From Bacteroidales bacterium (GTDB lineage: Bacteria; Bacteroidota; Bacteroidia; Bacteroidales; B18-G4), in the NCBI GenBank assembly GCA_030618905.1, contig JAUXCL010000002.1:1-47665 (forward strand): a stretch of 47,665 nucleotides of DNA, written 5' to 3'. How positions within the stretch are numbered: position 1 is the first letter of the stretch; each line of letters begins with the position of its first letter. The notes beneath the pieces were generated by a model. The model worked only from the letters and a program-made list of their open reading frames with translations. It had not been told where the DNA came from and did no database searches. The position numbers and the translations under genes were made by a program. Positions 16,319 through 24,523 of the stretch are shown in pieces.

Positions 16319-17830
16319 TTATTCTGCACTTTCAGCCAGCATTCTCTTACCCTTTTCAATGGCTTCATCCAGCGTACCAACCAGGTTAAATGCCGCTTCC
16401 GGATATTCATCCACCTCTCCATCCATAATGGAGTTAAAGCCTTTGATTGTATCTTCAATGCTAACCGTGGTTCCGGGTATTCCGGTAAATTGTTCGGCAA
16501 CATGGAAAGGTTGCGATAAGAAGCGTTGAACCCTTCTTGCGCGGTGCACGATCAATTTGTCCTCTTCCGAAAGCTCTTCCATACCCAGAATGGCAATGAT
16601 ATCCTGTAGCTCTTTATAACGTTGGAGGATTTGTTTCACCTTCTGCGAAGTATCGTAATGCTCATCTCCAACCACATCAGGACTCAGGATCCTGGATGTA
16701 GAATCAAGGGGATCCACGGCCGGATAGATGCCAAGCTCAGAAATTTTTCTACTCAATACGGTGGTGGCATCAAGGTGTGCAAAAGTCGTGGCCGGGGCCG
16801 GATCCGTCAGGTCATCAGCAGGAACGTAAATGGCCTGAACTGAAGTGATAGAACCTCTTTTAGTTGAGGTAATCCTTTCCTGAAGTATTCCCATTTCAGT
16901 GGCCAGAGTTGGCTGATAACCAACAGCAGAAGGCATACGGCCCAGCAAAGCAGAAACCTCGGATCCTGCCTGTGTAAAACGGAAAATATTATCAATAAAG
17001 AAAAGGATATCCCTTCCTCCACTTTTTTCATCCCCATCACGGAAATACTCAGCAAGGGTAAGTCCGGACAATGCAACCCTTGCACGGGCTCCAGGAGGTT
17101 CGTTCATCTGTCCGAAAACCAGTGTAGCCTGAGATTTAATCAGCTGCTTTCGGTCGACTTTCGTAAGGTCCCATCCCCCTTCTTCCATGTTTTTGAGAAA
17201 TTCGTCACCATACTTGATAACGCCGGATTCAATCATTTCCCTCAGCAGGTCATTACCCTCACGGGTTCTCTCGCCAACACCTCCAAATACGGACAACCCG
17301 GAATAACCCTTGGCAATATTATTGATCAATTCCATGATGATAACGGTCTTCCCGACACCAGCACCTCCGAATAGGCCAACTTTACCCCCTTTGGCATAAG
17401 GTTCAATAAGGTCGATGACCTTGATCCCGGTAAAAAGGACTTCTTTCTGGGTGGTCAGATTTTCAAACTTGGGTGGGTCACGGTGGATGGGGTAAGGATT
17501 TTTCTTTTCTACTTCACCAAGGCCATCTATAGACTCACCTATCACATTAAAAAGCCTGCCCCTGATTTCATCTCCTGTGGGCATGGTAATAGGCTGGCCA
17601 TCAGAAAGCACATCCATACCACGACGTAAGCCGTCCGTAGAGTCCATCGCAATAGTACGAATGGTATTTTCGCCAATATGCTGCTGGCATTCCAGAACGA
17701 TTACATGTCCGTTGTCGTTGGTCACCTCAAGAGCACTATAAATATCAGGAAGATCAATTTCCTCTTCAAAAGTTACGTCGATCACCGGTCCGATGATCTG
17801 AGAAACAAAACCTTTAACTTCTTTTGCCAT
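16319..17830 (-). CDS. atpD: ATP synthase F1 subunit beta
   Basis: A 503-residue catalytic subunit. The Walker A loop is GGAGVGKTV, Walker B is near DILFFIDNI, the catalytic Glu lies in GGVGERTREGNDL, and the ALLGRMPSAVGYQPTLATEMG segment is diagnostic. The frame is open to 17851, but the start at 17830 (MAKEVKGFVSQIIGP) is preferred: it matches family N-termini, and a perfect -7 box at 17849-17856 would place the upstream start inside the promoter. It works with alpha to make ATP from the proton or sodium gradient. atpC follows immediately. Confidence 0.96.
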   Translation of the reverse strand: MAKEVKGFVSQIIGPVIDVTFEEEIDLPDIYSALEVTNDNGHVIVLECQQHIGENTIRTIAMDSTDGLRRGMDVLSDGQPITMPTGDEIRGRLFNVIGESIDGLGEVEKKNPYPIHRDPPKFENLTTQKEVLFTGIKVIDLIEPYAKGGKVGLFGGAGVGKTVIIMELINNIAKGYSGLSVFGGVGERTREGNDLLREMIESGVIKYGDEFLKNMEEGGWDLTKVDRKQLIKSQATLVFGQMNEPPGARARVALSGLTLAEYFRDGDEKSGGRDILFFIDNIFRFTQAGSEVSALLGRMPSAVGYQPTLATEMGILQERITSTKRGSITSVQAIYVPADDLTDPAPATTFAHLDATTVLSRKISELGIYPAVDPLDSTSRILSPDVVGDEHYDTSQKVKQILQRYKELQDIIAILGMEELSEEDKLIVHRARRVQRFLSQPFHVAEQFTGIPGTTVSIEDTIKGFNSIMDGEVDEYPEAAFNLVGTLDEAIEKGKRMLAESAE

Positions 17831-17848
17831 GGAATTATAAATTTGAGG

Positions 17849-17856
17849 CAAATATA
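17849..17856 (-). promoter_or_regulatory. -7 element of the atpD-atpC promoter
   Basis: On the minus strand this reads TATATTTG, a perfect TAnnTTTG match 18 nt before the chosen ATG. No clear -33 element lies 19-21 nt upstream. Confidence 0.5.
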
Positions 17857-17924
17857 ATATATCTAGACGAGATGGTGATTCAACGATGGGAATTTATTCA
17901 AAGGAAAGTGGTTTAGAAATGCTA

Positions 17925-17991
17925 GTTGACAGTTGACGGTTGACAGTTGACGATGAAAAAACTGATCACTGTTCACCGTTCACCGTTCACA
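17925..17991. repeat. Two heptanucleotide arrays: (GTTGACR)4 and (GTTCACM)3
   Basis: GTTGACA, GTTGACG, GTTGACA and GTTGACG occupy 17925-17952 without gaps. After 19 nt, GTTCACC, GTTCACC and GTTCACA occupy 17971-17991. The two units differ in one base (GTTGAC, GTTCAC). They lie between the divergent atpD and ppa genes, 37 nt from the ppa start. Confidence 0.85.
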
Positions 17992-18028
17992 TAATCGCTA
18001 TCTTTACCATCAAATTAACAATCAAATC

Positions 18029-18700
18029 ATGGCTAACAAGCTAATGGATCCTATTGGCCGCTTAATGGGCCTGAGGTATAAATCGCACCCATGGCATGGG
18101 GTGGATATCGGGGATAAAGCCCCGGAATTGCTCATTGCTTTTGTGGAAATGGTCTCCACGGATACGGTTAAGTATGAGGTGGATAAGGAAACCGGTTATT
18201 TAAGGATCGACAGGCCGCAGAAATATTCCAATGTAGTTCCTGCGCTGTATGGGTTCATCCCCCAAACATTTAGCGGTGAGGAAGTAGCCAAATACTGCAT
18301 GAAACAAACTGGTCGAAAAGACATCAAAGGCGATGGTGACCCGATTGATATCTGTATCCTTACTGAAAAAGAAATCGTCCACGGGGATATTCTTGTGAGG
18401 GCAAGGCCCATTGGAGGTTTTCGGATGTTGGACGGGAATGAATCGGACGACAAAATCATTGCTGTCTTAAATAATGACGCTGTGTATGGCGGGTATAAGA
18501 ACATCTCTGATTGTCCTGAACTTGTTATCGACCGTCTTAAACATTACTTCCTGACGTATAAAGACCTTCCGGGGAAAGAAAGGGATGTTGAGATCACGCA
18601 TACATTCGGTATCCAGGAAGCACACGAGATCATCAGGCTTTCACAGATTGATTACCATCATCGTTTTGATTCACTGGAAACTGCCTTAGCTAATGTTTAA
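18029..18700 (+). CDS. ppa: Inorganic pyrophosphatase (class I type)
   Basis: A 223-residue soluble pyrophosphatase that hydrolyses PPi and so pulls biosynthetic reactions forward. The metal-binding motif GDGDPIDICIL and the upstream phrase YSNVVPALYGFIPQTF match class I enzymes; GGFRMLDGNESDDKIIAV carries further active-site residues. It is longer than the ~175-residue E. coli form, as is usual for the Bacteroidota branch, with an N-terminal extension around DPIGRLMGLRYKSHPWHGV. It is divergent from atpD and convergent with miaB, 14 nt away. Confidence 0.92.
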   Translation: MANKLMDPIGRLMGLRYKSHPWHGVDIGDKAPELLIAFVEMVSTDTVKYEVDKETGYLRIDRPQKYSNVVPALYGFIPQTFSGEEVAKYCMKQTGRKDIKGDGDPIDICILTEKEIVHGDILVRARPIGGFRMLDGNESDDKIIAVLNNDAVYGGYKNISDCPELVIDRLKHYFLTYKDLPGKERDVEITHTFGIQEAHEIIRLSQIDYHHRFDSLETALANV

Positions 18701-18714
18701 GGGGGCTATCTAAA

Positions 18715-20040
18715 CTATTCCGCTTCACCGATTAAAGTAGCTGAAGTGCAATCCAGCACCTTGACATTAACATAATCTCCTGGTTTGTTATTCCCTTTAG
18801 GGAAAACTATTACTTTATTCTGGCTGTTGCGGCCCGAGAGGTGATGGATGGATTTTTTTGAAGGGCATTCCACCAGCACTTCAAATGTCTTGCCAAGGTC
18901 TCTCTGGTTACTTTCCAAAGATAAGCGCTGCTGTAATTCAATGATCTCCTGAAGACGCTGGCTCTTCGTGTTTTCCGGAACATCATCTTTATATTTCTTT
19001 TCGGCGATGGTATTGGGCCGTTCTGAATATTTAAACATAAAAGCATAATCATAAGCCACTTCTTCCATGATGGAAATGCTTTCCCGGTGATCTTCTTCTG
19101 TCTCTGTACAAAAACCTGCGATGATATCGGTGGAGATGGCACAATCTGGCATGTATTTCCTGATAGCAGCTATACGATCAAGGTACCACTCACGGGTATA
19201 GCTCCTGTTCATGCGTTCCAGTATCCTGTTACTGCCGGATTGGACAGGAAGATGAATGGCTTTACAGATATTATCATGGCCTGCCATGACCTCTAAAAGT
19301 TCATCCGACAAATCCTTGGGATGGGAAGTTGCAAACCTGACCCTTAACCGGGGATTAAGCAGTGCCACCTGTTTGAGTAAGGTTGCAAAATTGACCATGC
19401 TTCCATTGTTTTCCCAATGATAGGAATTGACGTTCTGTCCCAGTAAGGTCACCTCACGATATCCCTGTTCAAACAGCTCATGGGCTTCACTGCTGATGCT
19501 TTGTGGATCCCTGCTGCGTTCTTTTCCCCTGACAAAAGGGACTACACAATAAGCACAGAAGTTTTCACAACCCCGCATAATGGAAATGAAAGCCGTAACA
19601 CCATTACTATCGTATCTCACCGGGCTGAGTTCCGCATAGGTCTCATCTGTTGAAAGAATGACATTGATGGCTTTTTGACCATGTTCGGTATTTGATATTA
19701 ACTCAGGAAGTTTACGGTAAGCATCCGGGCCAACAATCATGTCCACTGCCTTTTCTTCCTCCAGCAATTGCTGTTTCAGCCTCTCGGCCATGCAACCCAG
19801 GACTCCTATTATTAGATCAGGGTTATGTTTTTTATGGGATTTCAGCTCTTTCAGGCGTTTCCAGACACGTTGCTCAGCCTTTTCCCGGATTGAGCAGGTA
19901 TTTACAAAAATGACATCAGCCTCAGCTGCTTTTGTGGTCACTTCATAGCCTCCATCATTCATGATAGAAACCACGATCTCACTATCAGAAAAGTTCATCT
20001 GGCAGCCGTAGGTTTCGATATATAGTTTCTTTTTTGGCAC
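18715..20040 (-). CDS. miaB: tRNA-2-methylthio-N6-dimethylallyladenosine synthase
   Basis: A radical SAM methylthiotransferase of 441 residues that converts i6A37 to ms2i6A37 in tRNAs reading UNN codons. The UPF0004 domain starts KKLYIETYGCQMNFSDSE with its first cluster Cys at 13. The radical SAM motif is RGCENFCAYCVVPFVRG, and a C-terminal TRAM domain ends the protein. The frame is open for another 47 codons, up to 20181, but that extension runs through repeat DNA and a likely promoter. The GTG at 20040 fits family N-termini and lies about 20 nt after a TATATTTG element, so I use it. Confidence 0.93.
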   Translation of the reverse strand: MPKKKLYIETYGCQMNFSDSEIVVSIMNDGGYEVTTKAAEADVIFVNTCSIREKAEQRVWKRLKELKSHKKHNPDLIIGVLGCMAERLKQQLLEEEKAVDMIVGPDAYRKLPELISNTEHGQKAINVILSTDETYAELSPVRYDSNGVTAFISIMRGCENFCAYCVVPFVRGKERSRDPQSISSEAHELFEQGYREVTLLGQNVNSYHWENNGSMVNFATLLKQVALLNPRLRVRFATSHPKDLSDELLEVMAGHDNICKAIHLPVQSGSNRILERMNRSYTREWYLDRIAAIRKYMPDCAISTDIIAGFCTETEEDHRESISIMEEVAYDYAFMFKYSERPNTIAEKKYKDDVPENTKSQRLQEIIELQQRLSLESNQRDLGKTFEVLVECPSKKSIHHLSGRNSQNKVIVFPKGNNKPGDYVNVKVLDCTSATLIGEAE

Positions 20041-20061
20041 CTGTGAGGAAAATTTGGTTTG

Positions 20062-20090
20062 CAAATATAGTAAATAGACACCAGACTCAA
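20062..20090 (-). promoter_or_regulatory. Promoter of miaB
   Basis: On the minus strand: TTG (plus 20088-20090), an 18-nt spacer and TATATTTG (plus 20062-20069), a perfect -7 match. It places the transcript start between this box and the GTG at 20040. Confidence 0.5.
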
Positions 20091-20114
20091 GTGGAACGAG
20101 GTGAAGCCGAGTGA

Positions 20115-20145
20115 CATCCCGCCGAAGGCGGGGATGCAGGATACC
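20115..20145. repeat. Repeat fragment: hairpin plus GGATGCA/GGATACC heptads
   Basis: The 22 nt at 20115-20136 fold as CATCCCGCC-GAA-GGCGGGGATG with one bulged G. The right arm runs into two heptads, GGATGCA (20132-20138) and GGATACC (20139-20145). The same heptad appears inside the glycosyltransferase gene at 25854-25909. The region lies between divergent miaB and topA. Confidence 0.6.
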
Positions 20146-20188
20146 CTCCCCCAGGTTTGCAAAACACGTAAGCACCCGCATGTATGCA

Positions 20189-20223
20189 CCCCCTCCCTCA
20201 TGAGGGAGGGGGAGGGGGGTGGG
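20189..20223. repeat. Perfect 24-bp palindrome overlapping a G-quadruplex motif
   Basis: CCCCCTCCCTCA and its exact complement TGAGGGAGGGGG form a 24-bp palindrome at 20189-20212. Overlapping it, the plus strand at 20204-20223 has G-runs of 3, 5, 6 and 3 separated by single bases (A, A, T), an ideal parallel G-quadruplex pattern. A further run of six G lies at 20232-20237. The 321 bp between miaB and topA hold this element, the repeat fragment and two promoters, and no gene that I can see. Confidence 0.8.
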
Positions 20224-20307
20224 TAAAAAAAGGGGGGTACAATGGGTCTAAATGATAAAAAATGGTATTAATAGACAAGGACTTGCTTTTGTGAAATTTA
20301 ATTGTTT

Positions 20308-20315
20308 TATTTTTG
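20308..20315 (+). promoter_or_regulatory. -7 element of the topA promoter
   Basis: TATTTTTG is a perfect TAnnTTTG match 46 nt before the topA ATG. TTG at 20283-20285 gives a 22-nt spacer, slightly long. Confidence 0.5.
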
Positions 20316-20361
20316 CACCTGAATTTTTTTAATACGCAACTCATTCACAAACTAAACGAAA

Positions 20362-22689
20362 ATGTCTAAAAACCTTGTTATTGTTGAATCACCGGCTAAA
20401 GCCAAGACCATAGAACGCTTTCTGGGGAAGGATTTCCTTGTCAAATCAAGTTTTGGTCATGTCATGGACCTGTCGAAAAAGGACCTGGGTGTTGATATTG
20501 AAAATGGTTTTATTCCCGAATATGAAGTCTCCACGGATAAGAAAAAGGTAGTCACTGATCTGAAAAAACTGGCAAAAGCTGCCGAGACAGTTTGGTTGGC
20601 AACTGATGAAGACCGTGAAGGTGAAGCCATCTCATGGCACCTGGTAAATGCTTTGAAACTGGATGAATCGAAGGTCAAACGAATCGTTTTTCATGAGATA
20701 ACCAAAACAGCCATCACCGAAGCCATTGATCATCCAAGGAGTATTGACAAGAACCTGGTCAATGCGCAGACGGCCCGCCGTGTACTGGATCGCCTGGTGG
20801 GATACGAACTTTCTCCATTGTTATGGAAAAAAGTTAAGCCGGCATTGTCAGCAGGCAGGGTTCAATCCGTAGCGGTAAGGTTGATCGTGGAGCGGGAAGA
20901 CAGCATTAAGAATTTCAAAGTTTCTTCCTCCTATAAAATCACCGCCAAATTCCATATCAAAAAGAATGGGAAAGATGGCTTGCTGTGGGCAGACCTTCCT
21001 TCCCGTTTCAAGACCAAAGAAGAAGCTATTGCATTTCTGGGAAATTGTGCAGCTGCAAAATACACTGTTGCTGACATCGATACTAAACCTTCTAAGCGTT
21101 CACCGGCACCACCATTTACAACCTCCACATTACAGCAGGAAGCCAGCCGGAAGCTCGGTTTTTCAGTAGCCAACACCATGCGCCTGGCCCAGCAATTGTA
21201 CGAATCAGGTTTGATCACCTATATGCGTACTGATTCGGTTAACCTTTCTAAAATGGCCCTGGCCATGTCGCGTGATGAGATCACCAGCCTTTATGGTAAA
21301 AAGTATGTAAAAACAAGGAACTTTAAAACCAGGTCAAAAGGGGCACAGGAAGCGCATGAAGCCATCAGGCCAACTTACATCAACAACCAGAACATAGAAG
21401 GTGATCGCTCACAGAAAAAGCTTTATGAGCTGATCTGGAAAAGGACGATCGCCTCGCAGATGGCTGATGCTGAGCTGGAAAAAACAAATGTCACCATCGA
21501 TGTCTCCACCGTACCTGAAAAATTCATTGCCAAAGGTGAAGTCATCATATTCGACGGTTTCCTGAAAGTATATATTGAATCGACCGATGATGAAAATGGT
21601 GAAGACCATGAAGGCGTTTTACCTCCATTAAGTGTTGGCCAGGAGCTGGATTTTGAAAGCATGACTGCCACACAGAAATTTACGCAAGCTTTATTGCGTT
21701 TTACAGAAGCCAGCCTGGTCAAGAAAATGGAAGAGCTGGGTATTGGAAGGCCTTCAACTTATGCGCCAACCATTTCCACAATTCAGAAAAGGGAATATGT
21801 AGAAAAAAAGAACAGCGAAGGCTTCACAAGAGATTATAATCAGATTGTGCTGAAATCCGGTAATATAACGGAGGCCGTCAAGTCTGAAAAAGCCGGATTC
21901 GAAAAAAACAAGCTGTTCCCCACTGATCTGGGCATCATTGTTAACCAGTTTCTGGTCCAATATTTCGACAATATCCTGGATTATAATTTCACTGCCAGAG
22001 TAGAGAAGGAATTTGATGAGATTGCCCAGGGTAAAAAAGTCTGGAATGAAATGATCGGCGAGTTTTATCAACCTTTCCACTCCAGGATTGAAGACACCCA
22101 GGAAAAATCCAGAAAATTCTCCGGAGAGAAGTTATTGGGTATAGACCCTAAAAGTGGTAAAAATGTGTTTGTGAAGCTTGGCAAGTATGGCCCTATGGTT
22201 CAGATCGGAGATACCAGCGATGAAGAAAAGCCTCGATTTGCAGGTCTGAAAAAAGAGCAGAGCATAGATGGTATCAGCCTTGAAGAAGCCCTGGAGCTTT
22301 TTAGTTTCCCACGACAAATCGGAAGTTATGAGGATGAGGAGATAACTGTAGGTATCGGACGCTTTGGACCTTTCGTTCGTCATAAGAGTGCTTTCTATTC
22401 CATCCCAAAAGATGATGACCCATCAGCCGTCACCCAGGATAGGGCGGTGGAATTGATCGAAGAAAAACGTAAGGCCGACAGGGAAAAGATCATCTGTGAA
22501 TATAAGGAGAACCCTGAGGTTAAAGTACTGAAGGGCAGGTATGGACCGTATATCTCCATTGGAAAAAACAACTTTAAGATCCCTAAGGGCACTGTTCCTG
22601 AAACTTTAAGCCTGGAAGACTGTATTAAGATCTCTGAAGACCCAAAAAACGCACCAAAGAAGCGTTTTACCAAAAAAGGAAAAAAATAA
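20362..22689 (+). CDS. topA: DNA topoisomerase I
   Basis: A 775-residue type IA topoisomerase that relaxes negative supercoils. The TOPRIM domain starts SKNLVIVESPAKAKTIERFLG and includes DEDREGEAISWHL. The active-site tyrosine is Y287 in GLITYMRTDSVNLS. Instead of E. coli-type zinc fingers, the C-terminal third has repeated FVKLGKYGPMVQIG, VGIGRFGPFVRH and KGRYGPYISIGKNNF units, and the tail is Lys-rich. This form is usual in Bacteroidota. The upstream region holds a palindrome and G-quadruplex motif that could sense supercoiling. A ureohydrolase-like gene follows 60 nt downstream. Confidence 0.97.
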   Translation: MSKNLVIVESPAKAKTIERFLGKDFLVKSSFGHVMDLSKKDLGVDIENGFIPEYEVSTDKKKVVTDLKKLAKAAETVWLATDEDREGEAISWHLVNALKLDESKVKRIVFHEITKTAITEAIDHPRSIDKNLVNAQTARRVLDRLVGYELSPLLWKKVKPALSAGRVQSVAVRLIVEREDSIKNFKVSSSYKITAKFHIKKNGKDGLLWADLPSRFKTKEEAIAFLGNCAAAKYTVADIDTKPSKRSPAPPFTTSTLQQEASRKLGFSVANTMRLAQQLYESGLITYMRTDSVNLSKMALAMSRDEITSLYGKKYVKTRNFKTRSKGAQEAHEAIRPTYINNQNIEGDRSQKKLYELIWKRTIASQMADAELEKTNVTIDVSTVPEKFIAKGEVIIFDGFLKVYIESTDDENGEDHEGVLPPLSVGQELDFESMTATQKFTQALLRFTEASLVKKMEELGIGRPSTYAPTISTIQKREYVEKKNSEGFTRDYNQIVLKSGNITEAVKSEKAGFEKNKLFPTDLGIIVNQFLVQYFDNILDYNFTARVEKEFDEIAQGKKVWNEMIGEFYQPFHSRIEDTQEKSRKFSGEKLLGIDPKSGKNVFVKLGKYGPMVQIGDTSDEEKPRFAGLKKEQSIDGISLEEALELFSFPRQIGSYEDEEITVGIGRFGPFVRHKSAFYSIPKDDDPSAVTQDRAVELIEEKRKADREKIICEYKENPEVKVLKGRYGPYISIGKNNFKIPKGTVPETLSLEDCIKISEDPKNAPKKRFTKKGKK

Positions 22690-22699
22690 GCTTTCCCGA

Positions 22700-22730
22700 T
22701 TGTTCAGGAAATTGATTTCAATTATCTTTG
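22700..22730 (+). promoter_or_regulatory. Promoter of the ureohydrolase-like gene
   Basis: TTG at 22700-22702, a 20-nt spacer and TATCTTTG at 22723-22730 form a full Bacteroidota promoter. The ATG follows 19 nt later, so the gene need not depend on topA transcription. Confidence 0.6.
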
Positions 22731-22749
22731 GCTCAACACAAACAAAGCC

Positions 22750-23925
22750 ATGGATATCAGTATTTATTTTGAACCCATCGATGCCGAATCCTTCAGGATT
22801 GAAGATGACCTCCCCCGAAAACGTTTTTGTGACGAGATAGCAAGCTACCAGAAGAAAGACAGCTTTCCTGATCTGGAAAACATTGATATCGTCATCTTTG
22901 GGGTTAAGGAAGACAGGCAGGCCATTAATAATGAAGGCTGTGCCAACGGGCCCGACCTTGCCAGAAAGTACCTCTATCAGCTTTTCCAGGGCAATTATAA
23001 GACCAGGGTTGCCGACCTGGGCAATATCATCCAGGGTTACAGTATTGACGATACCTATTTTGCGGTCTCATCCGTGGTAGCTGCTTTGCTTGAAAACAAA
23101 ATTATACCAATAATTATCGGCGGAAGCCAGGACCTGACTTATGCCCAGTACAAGGGATATGAAAACCTGGGACAGATCATCAATATGATCGCAATAGATT
23201 CCAGGTTCGACCTGGGCAAGTACCAGGACGATATCAATTCCCAGTCATACCTGAGCAAGATCATCCTGCACCAGCCAAATTACCTTTTCAACTTTACCAA
23301 CCTGGGTTACCAGACCTATTATATCGACCAGGATGCCATCACCCTGATGCAGCAATTGTTTTTTGACACCTATCGCCTCGGTAAGGTCAGGGAAAACCCT
23401 GAAGAAGTAGAACCCATTGTCAGAAATGGAGATCTTTTGAGCATTGACGTTTCAGCCATCCGGCAATCCGATGCGCCGGGAAATGGAAATGCTTCCCCCA
23501 ATGGTTTTCAGGGTGAAGAAATGTGCCAGATTATGCGCTATGCAGGATTGAGCGATAAGATGTCTTCGGTAGGCTTCTATGAATACAATCCCATGTTTGA
23601 CAAGCAGGAACAAACGGCCCAGTTGATTTCACAGATGATCTGGTATTTTATTGACGGTTACTATAACCGCAAAAATGATTACCCGCTGAAGATCATGGAT
23701 GATTACCTGAAGTTCCTGGTCCGGGTGAAGGACCATAGTGATGAGATTGTCTTTTACAAAAGCAAAAAAAGTGAAAGGTGGTGGATGGAAGTACCCATTG
23801 AAACCGACCTGATGTCAAAATTCGACCGGCATTACATGGTCCCTTGCTCCTACGGTGATTACCAGGTAGCCTGTGAGGATATCATTCCCGATCGTTGGTG
23901 GCAGTTCTACCATAAGCTTATTTAA
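22750..23925 (+). CDS. Arginase/formimidoylglutamase-fold protein with degenerate metal site
   Basis: A 391-residue member of the ureohydrolase superfamily, commonly annotated formimidoylglutamase or arginase and often next to topA in Bacteroidota. The fold is visible in IVIFGVKEDR, NEGCANGPDLARKYLY and PIIIGGSQDLTYAQ. The manganese ligands are mostly changed: the GGDH motif is G124-G-S-Q127, the DAHxD motif is D150-S-R-F-D154, and the SxDxDxxDP motif is S231-I-D233-V-S235 with NASPNG after it. It may therefore be non-catalytic or use another chemistry. Residues ~290-391 form an additional C-terminal domain rich in aromatic and acidic residues (KKSERWWMEVP, DRWWQFYHKL). Function unknown. Confidence 0.75.
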   Translation: MDISIYFEPIDAESFRIEDDLPRKRFCDEIASYQKKDSFPDLENIDIVIFGVKEDRQAINNEGCANGPDLARKYLYQLFQGNYKTRVADLGNIIQGYSIDDTYFAVSSVVAALLENKIIPIIIGGSQDLTYAQYKGYENLGQIINMIAIDSRFDLGKYQDDINSQSYLSKIILHQPNYLFNFTNLGYQTYYIDQDAITLMQQLFFDTYRLGKVRENPEEVEPIVRNGDLLSIDVSAIRQSDAPGNGNASPNGFQGEEMCQIMRYAGLSDKMSSVGFYEYNPMFDKQEQTAQLISQMIWYFIDGYYNRKNDYPLKIMDDYLKFLVRVKDHSDEIVFYKSKKSERWWMEVPIETDLMSKFDRHYMVPCSYGDYQVACEDIIPDRWWQFYHKLI

Positions 23926-23943
23926 ACTGCGTGAAGTCCCATC

Positions 23944-24495
23944 CTACCCAACCCTCTCCGGGTTATCTCCGATAAAGCCTTTCCAGCTATTGTATTTCTT
24001 CCCTTCCGTTCCGGGTTTGTTCTGGAAATAATGGCAAACGGCAACGGCCAGGCCATCCGTGGCATCGAGATAATCAGGCGGTTCTTTTAAGGATAACAGG
24101 TTGATCAGCATAGCGGCAACCTGTTCCTTGGAGGCATTTCCATTTCCAGTGATCGATTGCTTGATCTTTTTGGGTGAATATTCAAAAATGGGTACCTGCT
24201 GATACAGGGCTGCAGCCATAGCCACCCCCTGCGCCCTGCCCAGCTTCAGCATGGACTGCACATTCTTGCCGTAAAAAGGGGCTTCGATGGCCAGTTCATC
24301 AGGCTTGTATTCCTTGATCAGGGCCAGCGTCCTTTCAAATATGCGTTGAAGTTTTAGTGGATGATCACCCAGCTTGGCAAGCTTGATCACGCCCAGGGTG
24401 ATTGGTTCAATTTTATTACCTTTATTGTGGATTAATCCATATCCCATGATGCTGGTCCCTGGATCTATGCCCAATATGATACGGTCGTTTTTCAA
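23944..24495 (-). CDS. ruvC: Holliday junction resolvase RuvC
   Basis: A 183-residue RNase H-fold endonuclease that cuts Holliday junctions after RuvAB branch migration. The acidic residues are D11 (ILGIDPGTSIMGYG), E71 (LAIEAPFYGKN), D144 and D147 (DYLDATDGLAVAVCHY), matching the four catalytic acids of the family. The start is TTG at 24495; no in-frame ATG precedes the first strand. The divergent flippase-like gene starts 28 nt away, so the two share a very short control region. Confidence 0.95.
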   Translation of the reverse strand: MKNDRIILGIDPGTSIMGYGLIHNKGNKIEPITLGVIKLAKLGDHPLKLQRIFERTLALIKEYKPDELAIEAPFYGKNVQSMLKLGRAQGVAMAAALYQQVPIFEYSPKKIKQSITGNGNASKEQVAAMLINLLSLKEPPDYLDATDGLAVAVCHYFQNKPGTEGKKYNSWKGFIGDNPERVG

Positions 24496-24523
24496 GGTAT
24501 TAGGGGATGGTGATCATTAATCT

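Noticed and set aside
17831..17851. Upstream atpD start (seven extra codons)
   Set aside because: The codons overlap a TATATTTG promoter element, and MAKEVKG fits the family start.
20041..20181. N-terminal extension of miaB by 47 codons
   Set aside because: It runs through repeat DNA and a likely promoter, and the protein family begins at KKLYIETYGCQMN, which the GTG at 20040 supplies.
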